Position numbers and translations under genes: made by a program. Shown piece by piece: positions 1 to 6,069 of a stretch of 6,069 bases of DNA. Source of the DNA: Oxalobacteraceae bacterium (GTDB lineage Bacteria; Pseudomonadota; Gammaproteobacteria; Burkholderiales; Burkholderiaceae_D); the NCBI GenBank assembly GCA_947446335.1, contig CANFGA010000204.1:1-6069 (forward strand), in the 5' to 3' direction. Each line of letters begins with the position of its first letter. The first letter of the stretch is position 1. The notes under the pieces were generated by a model that made no database searches, was not told the origin of the DNA, and saw only the letters and a list, made by a program, of their open reading frames with translations.

Positions 1-76
1 CCATCGAATCGGCCCACTTGCGATTACTTTCGAGCAAGCACGCCAAGGGGTAGGCGTCTTCTGTCGGCTCTGTCAT
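1..76 (-). CDS. can: Probable beta-carbonic anhydrase, N-terminal fragment (cut by window edge)
   Basis: Only 25 codons are visible, from an ATG at 76-74 to the left edge, with no stop. The peptide includes LACLLESNRKWADSM. A short Leu-Leu-Glu-x-Asn-x-x-Trp-Ala stretch near the start is typical of proteobacterial beta-carbonic anhydrases, where E. coli Can has a related Ser-Asn-Asn-x-x-Trp segment. These zinc enzymes interconvert CO2 and bicarbonate in the cytoplasm. The zinc-binding Cys/His residues lie outside the window, so the family call rests on this one segment. A GGAG ribosome-binding site lies 8 bases upstream of the ATG. The gene follows dnaJ on the same strand, separated by a hairpin. 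The start is well supported; the product is likely but not certain. Confidence 0.6.
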   Translation of the reverse strand, partial: MTEPTEDAYPLACLLESNRKWADSM

Positions 77-97
77 CAATTCCACTCCACATAACAA

Positions 98-130
98 GAC
101 CGCTGACGGCCTGTTCGGCATTCAGCGGTC
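98..130 (-). terminator. Hairpin between dnaJ and the downstream gene, possible weak terminator
   Basis: A perfect 9-bp stem is formed by GACCGCTGA (98-106) and TCAGCGGTC (122-130), with a further GCC/GGC pairing (109-111 with 117-119) inside the 15-base loop. Read on the minus strand, the stem is followed by TTGTTATG, which is only a poor U-tract. It may be a weak or leaky terminator after dnaJ, a 3'-end stabilising hairpin, or a leader structure for the carbonic anhydrase gene, whose ATG lies 21 bases further on. The stem is clear, but its function is inferred. Confidence 0.4.
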
Positions 131-171
131 GGTCTTGCGCGGGCAACTCACACCCGATTTTTCAACGAAGC

Positions 172-1314
172 TTACTCGAAGAAATCCTTGACCTTGTCTT
201 TCCATGTCTTGCTTTGCGGACTATGCTTGCCGCCGCCTTCATTGGTCGACTTGTCAAAATCGCGCAACATGTCTTTTTGCTTTTCCGTCAGTTTGACCGG
301 CGTCTCGATCAAGACGTGGCAAAACAGATCGCCAGCATAGCCCGAGCGCACACCCTTGATGCCTTTTCCCTTCAAGCGGAAAATCTTGCCGGACTGCGTG
401 CCTTCGGGAATTGTAAACGATGCCTTGCCATTGAGTGTAGGGACTTCGATATCGCCGCCCAACGCCGCCTTGGCAAATGAAATCGGCATTTCGCAGTGCA
501 AGTCATCGCCTTCGCGCTGAAATACTGAATGCGCCTTGATGTGAATTTCCACATACAGATCGCCCGCAGGACCGCCATTGGTGCCAGGTTCGCCATTGCC
601 CGACGAGCGGATGCGCATCCCGTTGTCGATGCCGACCGGAATCTTCACTTCCAGCGTCTTGTTGCGCTTGATGCGCCCTGCGCCAGCACACGGCGTGCAA
701 GGGTCGGTGATGATCTTGCCGGTGCCGTGGCATTTCGGGCAAGTCTGCTGGATGCTGAAGAAACCTTGCTGCATCCGCACTTGGCCGTGGCCGGCGCACG
801 TGGTACAGGTCGATGGCGCAGTGCCCGGCTTGGCGCCGCTGCCGCTGCACGTTTCGCACTTGTCCCAGGACGGCACGCGGATCGTGGTGTCGAAGCCGTG
901 CGCAGCCTGCTCCAGCGTGATTTCAAGGTTGTAGCGCAAGTCGGCGCCGCGATAAACCTGCGGCCCGGCACTGCGGCCGCGACCGCCGCCGCCACCACCG
1001 AAGATGTCACCGAAGATGTCGCCGAAGCTGTCGGCAAAGCCGCCGCCACCGCCACCGAAACCACCACCACCGCCACCACCCATGTTGGGATCCACGCCGG
1101 CGTGACCATAGCGGTCATACGCTTCGCGCTTTTCCGCATTGGTCAGCATTTCGTAGGCTTCCTTGACTTCCTTGAACTTTTCTTCGGATTCCTTGCTGTC
1201 CGGATTGCGATCCGGATGGTATTTCATCGCCAGCTTGCGATAGGATTTCTTGATCTCTTCTTCCGAAGCATTCTTGGCGACACCGAGTGTCTCGTAAAAA
1301 TCACGCTTTGCCAT
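172..1314 (-). CDS. dnaJ: Chaperone protein DnaJ (Hsp40 co-chaperone)
   Basis: The protein is 380 aa, close to E. coli DnaJ (376). It presents unfolded clients to DnaK and stimulates its ATPase in the cytoplasm. The J domain spans about 1-70 with the essential HPD triad at 33-35. A Gly/Phe-rich linker follows at about 79-117, with two poly-Gly runs around a tandem GDIF motif. The zinc-binding domain has four Cys-x-x-Cys-x-Gly-x-Gly repeats at 153-160, 170-177, 192-199 and 206-213, all intact. The rest is the beta-rich substrate-binding and dimerisation region. The chosen start is the ATG at 1314-1312, which gives the typical MAKRDFYETLG opening. An in-frame ATG six codons upstream (1332) has no ribosome-binding site, whereas AAGGTG lies 8 bases before the chosen start. 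The gene follows dnaK after a 207-base gap that contains an intrinsic terminator. It appears complete and functional. Confidence 0.98.
   Translation of the reverse strand: MAKRDFYETLGVAKNASEEEIKKSYRKLAMKYHPDRNPDSKESEEKFKEVKEAYEMLTNAEKREAYDRYGHAGVDPNMGGGGGGGFGGGGGGFADSFGDIFGDIFGGGGGGRGRSAGPQVYRGADLRYNLEITLEQAAHGFDTTIRVPSWDKCETCSGSGAKPGTAPSTCTTCAGHGQVRMQQGFFSIQQTCPKCHGTGKIITDPCTPCAGAGRIKRNKTLEVKIPVGIDNGMRIRSSGNGEPGTNGGPAGDLYVEIHIKAHSVFQREGDDLHCEMPISFAKAALGGDIEVPTLNGKASFTIPEGTQSGKIFRLKGKGIKGVRSGYAGDLFCHVLIETPVKLTEKQKDMLRDFDKSTNEGGGKHSPQSKTWKDKVKDFFE
982..1080 (-). repeat. Low-complexity Gly-codon tract inside dnaJ
   Basis: This segment encodes DnaJ residues 79-111. It has runs of seven, six and six glycines, mostly GGT and GGC codons, and a tandem Phe-Gly-Asp-Ile repeat between the second and third runs. 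It is the normal G/F linker of class I J-proteins. The near-identical GGTGGCGGC units make it prone to length variation by slippage between strains. Confidence 0.8.
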
Positions 1315-1322
1315 GTTGTCGG

Positions 1323-1328
1323 CACCTT
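1323..1328 (-). promoter_or_regulatory. Ribosome-binding site that fixes the dnaJ start
   Basis: AAGGTG reads on the minus strand from 1328 to 1323, 8 bases before the ATG at 1314. It lies inside what would be codons 2-4 of the longer reading frame starting at 1332. This supports the shorter DnaJ and argues against the six-residue extension. Confidence 0.65.
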
Positions 1329-1401
1329 GCATTTTTTGCTAAGAAACGGTAAAGCAATAACTTGCGAACAACTTACTGCGATCCGGTCTTATGGTCTGAT
1401 T

Positions 1402-1450
1402 AAACGAAAAAGCCGAGTCGAGTACCGTTTTCACGGCTGCTCGGCTCGGC
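1402..1450 (-). terminator. Intrinsic terminator between dnaK and dnaJ
   Basis: On the minus strand, GCCGAGCCGAG (1450-1440) pairs with CTCGACTCGGC (1422-1412), an 11-bp stem with one mismatch. Inside it, CCGT and ACGG close on a GAAA tetraloop (1436-1425), which extends the hairpin. The stem is followed directly by TTTTTCGTTT (1411-1402). A GC-rich stem with a T-run is the standard Rho-independent signal. It lies 72 bases after the dnaK stop codon and 88 bases before the dnaJ start, so it should end much of the dnaK transcript and lower dnaJ expression. Read-through cannot be measured from sequence. Confidence 0.88.
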
Positions 1451-1521
1451 AGGCCTGTCACGGCTGTTTGCCGCGACATGTCACCACTTCATGGCGCTCG
1501 ACCCTGGAGCTCTGGAGACAA

Positions 1522-3453
<1,932 letters not shown>

Positions 3454-3488
3454 GATAGTTCCTTTTTTTTAGATTTCAATTGCTATGC

Positions 3489-3518
3489 ATATGTGGGAGC
3501 ACCGTGCGTTTTCAAGCC
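3489..3518 (-). promoter_or_regulatory. Sigma-32 (RpoH) heat-shock promoter of dnaK
   Basis: On the minus strand, GGCTTGAAA (3518-3510) matches the extended sigma-32 -35 box. It is followed by a 13-base spacer and CCACATAT (3496-3489), one mismatch from CCCCATAT. Transcription should begin around 3482, giving a leader of about 30 bases before the dnaK ATG. The element lies in the 87-base grpE-dnaK gap, which has no terminator, so dnaK can also be reached by read-through from grpE. Confidence 0.82.
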
Positions 3519-3540
3519 GCTCTTGATGCCACACGCTGAC

Positions 3541-4065
3541 TTATTTTGCTTGTGCAGCTGTCACGATGGCCGGGCGCAACAAACGGTCCGCGATCATGTA
3601 GCCTTTTTGCAGTACAGAAACAACCGTGTTCGCTTCCTGATCCGCCGGTACCATTGCCACCGCCTGATGCTTCATCGGATCGAGCTTGTCGCCTTGCTTG
3701 GGCAAGATTTCCAGCAAGCGGTTGCGCTCGAACGCGGCGGTCAATTGCTTGAGCGTCAGTTCGACGCCTTCCTTGAGCGAATCGACCGCTGGCGCTTCCA
3801 GTGCCAGCGCCATTTCAAGGCTGTCCTTGACCGGAACCATCGCCTCGGCAAAACTTTCTACGGCGAACTTGTGTGCCTTGCTGACATCTTCCTGGGCCCG
3901 GCGGCGGATGTTTTCGCCGTCGGCCTTGGCGCGCATGAAGGCATCTTGCATTTCAGCAAGACGCGCTTCGGAACTGGCCAATTGCGCTTCCAGTGTCGGC
4001 TGCTCGGGAGCAGCGCCGGATGCTTGATCGGCCTGAGGGACAGCTTGATTTTCCTGATCTTGCAT
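3541..4065 (-). CDS. grpE: Nucleotide exchange factor GrpE
   Basis: The 174-aa protein is somewhat shorter than E. coli GrpE (197), mainly in the disordered N-terminal arm. It acts as a dimer that opens the DnaK nucleotide-binding cleft, releases ADP and so resets the chaperone cycle. The first 22 residues or so are Gln/Ala-rich and probably unstructured. A long helix follows at about 24-90, containing ENIRRRAQEDVSKAHKFAV (51-69), the conserved dimerisation coiled coil. The C-terminal beta domain at about 118-170 carries HQAV (133-136), QKGY (153-156) and RLLRPA (161-166), all family hallmarks. The ATG at 4065-4063 has AGGAG 8 bases upstream. The gene lies downstream of a consensus sigma-32 promoter and 87 bases before dnaK, as expected for a heat-shock cluster. 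Confidence 0.97.
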   Translation of the reverse strand: MQDQENQAVPQADQASGAAPEQPTLEAQLASSEARLAEMQDAFMRAKADGENIRRRAQEDVSKAHKFAVESFAEAMVPVKDSLEMALALEAPAVDSLKEGVELTLKQLTAAFERNRLLEILPKQGDKLDPMKHQAVAMVPADQEANTVVSVLQKGYMIADRLLRPAIVTAAQAK

Positions 4066-4122
4066 TTAAAGGACTCCTACAATCAATATCGGTTTGACAT
4101 ATATTTCTGCTTCACCGCAAGC

Positions 4123-4150
4123 AAATGGGGCTATATCCACTCTTTTCAAG
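4123..4150 (-). promoter_or_regulatory. Sigma-32 (RpoH) heat-shock promoter of grpE
   Basis: On the minus strand, CTTGAAA (4150-4144), a 13-base spacer and CCCCATTT (4130-4123) match the sigma-32 consensus exactly at both boxes. The expected start is near 4116, which gives a leader of about 50 bases to the grpE ATG. It sits in the 115-base hemH-grpE gap. This shows that the chaperone genes can be induced independently of hemH. No CIRCE inverted repeat (the HrcA operator) is visible here or upstream of dnaK. Confidence 0.92.
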
Positions 4151-4180
4151 GGGTATTCCTGCCGAGTCTTGTCAACTTGA

Positions 4181-5290
4181 TCAATTCGTCGCGCCGAGTC
4201 GCAAGGCTTCGCTGCGACCGACTTCAGCATCCTTCTTTTGCGCCGCCAGCTGGGCTGGCGACATCATCGTGGGCCAGCCGATGATGTGCTGCTCCGCGAT
4301 TTCTGCCAATCCGGCGATCCACGCCGGCGAATCATTGAGGCAAGGAATGTAGTGAAATTTCTTGCCGCCAGCGGCCTCGAAATCGTGCCGGGCTTCGATC
4401 GAAATCTCTTCCAGCGTTTCCAGGCAATCACTGGTAAAGCCGGGGCAGAGCAAGTCGACGTGTTTCACGCCCTCTTGCGCCAGTTTGATCAAGGTGGGCG
4501 CCGTGTAAGGCTGCAGCCATTCGGCCTTGCCGAAGCGCGACTGGAAGGTCACGACATACTGCTCCGGCGTCAGGCGCAGCTTGTTCGCCAGCAAACGCGC
4601 CGTCTTCAGGCACTCGCAATGGTAAGGGTCGCCCTGCATCAGGCTGCGCTTGGGCACGCCGTGGAAGCTGATCACCAGTTTTTCAGGCCGGCCCTTGTTT
4701 TCCCAGTGCGCCAGCACGCTGTCGCGCAAGGCGTCGATGTAGGCATCATGATCGTGGTAATGCTTGACGAAGCGCAGTTCGGGCACATTGCGCACCTTGG
4801 CGTAATGCTGGAACACCGCGTCATAGACCGAACCGGTGGTCGCGCCGGAATACTGCGGATAGGCCGGCAGGATCAAGACCCGGTCGCAGCCATCGGCCTT
4901 GAGCCTGGCCAGCACTTCGGGCAGCGATGGCGAGCCGTAGCTCATCGCCATCGCCACCGTGATCGCATCGTGGCCGCGCGCGCCCAAGGCGTCGCGCAAC
5001 AACATCGCCTGTTGCTGCGTGTGCACCTTCAAGGGCGAACCTTCGCGGGTCCAGATCGATGCATACTTTTTTGCCGACTGACCGGAGCGAAATGGGGCGA
5101 TGATCAAGTTGAGAATGAACCACCAGATCAGGCGCGGAATCTCGACCACGCGCGGATCGGACAGGAATTGTTTCAGGTAACGCCGCACGGCCGAACTGGT
5201 CGGCGCGTCCGGCGTGCCAAGGTTGACCAGCACGACGGCGCTATGGCTGATGGTACCGTGAGTAAAGGGGGGTTCTTTTGAGAATGACAT
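4181..5290 (-). CDS. hemH: Ferrochelatase (protohaem ferro-lyase)
   Basis: The 369-aa protein inserts Fe2+ into protoporphyrin IX, the last step of haem b synthesis, at the cytoplasmic face of the membrane. It is longer than E. coli HemH (320), with an extra N-terminal lead and a charged C-terminal tail. VLVNLGTPDAPT (20-31) is the family's N-terminal strand. SFHGVP (208-213) carries the active-site histidine (His210). TFQSRFGKAEWLQPYT (248-263) and CPGFTSDCLETLEEI (282-296) are also conserved; Glu291 aligns with the second catalytic acidic residue. A hydrophobic stretch at about 55-66 (LIWWFILNLIIA) may help membrane contact. The ATG at 5290-5288 is the only plausible start, because an in-frame TGA lies nine codons upstream. 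It lacks a clear Shine-Dalgarno sequence, unlike its neighbours. The gene sits between recN and grpE. Complete and intact. Confidence 0.98.
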   Translation of the reverse strand: MSFSKEPPFTHGTISHSAVVLVNLGTPDAPTSSAVRRYLKQFLSDPRVVEIPRLIWWFILNLIIAPFRSGQSAKKYASIWTREGSPLKVHTQQQAMLLRDALGARGHDAITVAMAMSYGSPSLPEVLARLKADGCDRVLILPAYPQYSGATTGSVYDAVFQHYAKVRNVPELRFVKHYHDHDAYIDALRDSVLAHWENKGRPEKLVISFHGVPKRSLMQGDPYHCECLKTARLLANKLRLTPEQYVVTFQSRFGKAEWLQPYTAPTLIKLAQEGVKHVDLLCPGFTSDCLETLEEISIEARHDFEAAGGKKFHYIPCLNDSPAWIAGLAEIAEQHIIGWPTMMSPAQLAAQKKDAEVGRSEALRLGATN

Positions 5291-5319
5291 GGGATTTTTG
5301 GCGGACGAGGATGGCGGTC

Positions 5320-5347
5320 ATTATAGAGTCATTGTCAGGTCTGGCAC
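5320..5347 (-). promoter_or_regulatory. Candidate sigma-70 promoter of hemH
   Basis: On the minus strand, TATAAT (5325-5320) is a perfect -10 box. GTGCCA (5347-5342) matches four of six -35 bases at 16-base spacing. Transcription would start near 5313, about 22 bases before the hemH ATG. The -35 box lies within one arm of the 5339-5376 inverted repeat. Confidence 0.5.
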
Positions 5348-5376
5348 AGCGCCATGTTTGGCATCGGGTGCCAGAC
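5339..5376. repeat. Inverted repeat with 9-bp arms
   Basis: GTCTGGCAC (5339-5347) and GTGCCAGAC (5368-5376) are perfect inverse complements around a 20-base loop. The loop itself contains GCCA/TGGC (5351-5354 with 5359-5362). No T-tract follows on either strand. The GGTGCCAGAC core is reminiscent of dispersed palindromic repeats in intergenic DNA of this group, but that is from memory and unchecked. Confidence 0.65.
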
Positions 5377-5408
5377 AAACCGTCATGCTGGCGGCAGCGG
5401 CCGACGAG

Positions 5409-5451
5409 GACAGGTTCGAGCAAACATGAAGCGAGTTTGGTCGAGCCTGTC
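5409..5451. repeat. Imperfect inverted repeat with 17-bp arms
   Basis: The arms 5409-5425 and 5435-5451 pair at 15 of 17 positions around a 9-base loop. The left arm begins GACAGGTTCGAG and the right arm ends TCGAGCCTGTC. On plus-strand RNA one of the two mismatches becomes a G-U pair, so the structure is slightly more stable in that direction. No T-run follows on either side. It may be a REP-like palindrome, a transcript-stabilising hairpin downstream of recN, or a protein-binding site. Confidence 0.65.
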
Positions 5452-5490
5452 CCCTGGCAGTTGCCCTGCTAGCTTCCCTGGCACCTGGAA

Positions 5491-6069
5491 TTACAAAGCC
5501 AGCAATTCGCGCGCATGCTTGCGCGTGGTGGCGGTGATTTCCAGCCCGCCCAGCATGCGCGCCACTTCTTCCACCCGCGCCTTCGGATCGAGCACATCGA
5601 TGCGCGACGCGGTCTTGCCGCTGCCCAGCGTGTGCTTGCTGACCTGAAAATGCGCGCCCGCCTGGCTCGCCACTTGCGGCAAGTGCGTCACGCACAAGAC
5701 CTGGCGCTGCTGGCCGAGGCGCTTGAGCAAGCGCCCGACCACTTCGGCCACGCCGCCGCCGATGCCGCTGTCGACTTCATCGAAGATGAGCGTGGGCGTG
5801 GTCGTCGCATTGGACGTGATGACCGAGATGGCGAGCGCGATGCGCGCCAGTTCGCCGCCCGATGCGACCTTGGCCAGCGGCCGCAGCGCGGTGCCGGCAT
5901 GCCCTGCGACCTGGAATTCGACTTGCTCCAGACCCGAACTGGACGGCTCGCACGGATGCAGCGCGACATGAAAACTGCCGCCCGTCATGTTCAACTCTTG
6001 CATCGCCAGCGTCACGGCGGCGCTCAGCTTGCCAGCTGCCAGCGCCCGCGTGGCTGACAACGTCGCGCA
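5491..6069 (-). CDS. recN: DNA repair protein RecN, C-terminal part (cut by window edge)
   Basis: The last 192 codons are visible, ending at the TAA at 5493-5491; the frame stays open to the right edge. E. coli RecN has 553 aa, so roughly the final third is seen. RecN is an SMC-like ATPase that acts early in recombinational repair of double-strand breaks. The fragment holds the C-terminal half of the split ABC ATPase: the signature VASGGELARIALAI near 5830-5870, the Walker B and D-loop stretch LIFDEVDSGIGG near 5758-5793, and the H-loop THLPQVAS near 5665-5690. The end, LGGLEITATTRKHARELLAL, resembles the E. coli C-terminus. The N-terminal Walker A and coiled coil lie outside the window. A leftward TTG at 6060 is an internal leucine codon, not a start. 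RecN is co-directional with hemH, 200 bases upstream. Confidence 0.96.
   Translation of the reverse strand, partial: CATLSATRALAAGKLSAAVTLAMQELNMTGGSFHVALHPCEPSSSGLEQVEFQVAGHAGTALRPLAKVASGGELARIALAISVITSNATTTPTLIFDEVDSGIGGGVAEVVGRLLKRLGQQRQVLCVTHLPQVASQAGAHFQVSKHTLGSGKTASRIDVLDPKARVEEVARMLGGLEITATTRKHARELLAL

Larger units (their letters stand above)
1315..1521 (-). other. dnaK-dnaJ intergenic region
   Basis: This 207-base gap holds the terminator and the dnaJ ribosome-binding site. Upstream of the terminator, the 9-mer CAGCCGTGA occurs twice on the minus strand (1466-1458 and 1439-1431). The second copy forms part of the terminator loop and inner stem, so the first could compete for pairing. 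Between the terminator and dnaJ I see no convincing promoter. GACCATAA, on the minus strand just after the T-run, resembles a sigma-32 -10 box, but no matching -35 box precedes it. No ORF or RNA gene is recognised. Confidence 0.5.
5291..5490. other. recN-hemH intergenic region with palindromes
   Basis: This 200-base gap contains no credible gene. It holds two inverted repeats (5339-5376 and 5409-5451), repeated CTGGCAC/CTGGCAG motifs and a candidate hemH promoter. Neither inverted repeat is followed by a T-run on either strand, so no ordinary terminator for recN is seen. Confidence 0.6.

Noticed and set aside
982..1080. CRISPR-like or tandem DNA repeat at the GC-rich triplet tract
   Set aside because: It is in frame within dnaJ and encodes the ordinary Gly/Phe-rich linker.
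1315..1332. Six-residue N-terminal extension of DnaJ starting at 1332
   Set aside because: The upstream ATG lacks a ribosome-binding site, the AAGGTG signal lies after it, and the DnaJ family begins at the M-A-K-R-D-F-Y-E sequence six codons later.
1380..1410. Sigma-32 promoter for dnaJ
   Set aside because: GACCATAA resembles a -10 box, but the upstream sequence at 11-16 bases is the terminator T-run and has no CTTGAAA-like box.
4066..4180. Sigma-70 promoter from TTGACA at about 4170-4175 (minus strand)
   Set aside because: A perfect -35-like hexamer is present, but no acceptable -10 box occurs at 16-18 bases. The sigma-32 boxes just downstream explain the gap better.
3454..4180. CIRCE operator (HrcA site) upstream of grpE or dnaK
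   Set aside because: I looked for the TTAGCACTC-N9-GAGTGCTAA pattern in both gaps and did not find it.
4238..5281. Plus-strand open frame of 347 codons opposite hemH
   Set aside because: It shares the hemH codon register on the opposite strand, is Arg/His/Gln-rich without any recognisable motif, and lies opposite a complete, well-conserved ferrochelatase.
5409..5451. Rho-independent terminator after recN
   Set aside because: The stem is long, but no T-run follows on either strand, so it is listed as an inverted repeat.
5515..6057. Plus-strand open frame of 180 codons opposite recN
   Set aside because: It is the codon-register antisense of the conserved RecN ATPase lobe, with a low-complexity, Arg-rich composition.

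Overview
The window is a stretch of core bacterial chromosome. All six recognisable genes read on the minus strand. In transcription order, from the right edge to the left, they are recN (3' part only), hemH, grpE, dnaK, dnaJ and the first 25 codons of a probable beta-type carbonic anhydrase. The protein sequences are of proteobacterial type: DnaK and RecN align closely with the E. coli proteins from memory. The recN-hemH-grpE-dnaK-dnaJ order, the long ferrochelatase and the codon use suggest a betaproteobacterium of the order Burkholderiales. The family Oxalobacteraceae (Janthinobacterium, Herbaspirillum, Collimonas and relatives) is my best guess, but it rests on memory of gene order and not on a search.

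Region by region: 5491-6069 encodes the C-terminal ATPase lobe of the DNA-repair protein RecN. The gap 5291-5490 holds two inverted repeats, repeated CTGGCAC motifs and a candidate sigma-70 promoter for hemH. 4181-5290 is hemH (ferrochelatase). The gap 4066-4180 contains a consensus heat-shock (sigma-32/RpoH) promoter that drives grpE (3541-4065). The gap 3454-3540 contains a second good sigma-32 promoter, in front of dnaK (1522-3453). The gap 1315-1521 begins with a strong intrinsic terminator just after dnaK, followed by dnaJ (172-1314). The gap 77-171 contains a terminator-like hairpin without a clean U-tract, followed by the carbonic anhydrase start at 76.

GrpE, DnaK and DnaJ form the Hsp70 machine. 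DnaJ delivers substrate and triggers ATP hydrolysis by DnaK, and GrpE releases ADP. The layout suggests that grpE and dnaK can each start transcription from their own RpoH promoter. Most dnaK transcripts probably end at the terminator, so dnaJ would depend on read-through or a weak promoter of its own. HemH (last step of haem synthesis) and RecN (double-strand break repair) are neighbours, not parts of the chaperone machine.

I found no novel system, mobile element, CRISPR array or RNA gene. The most useful observations are regulatory: the paired sigma-32 promoters, the dnaK-dnaJ terminator and the palindromic element between recN and hemH. The very long open frames on the plus strand are antisense shadows that follow from codon use.
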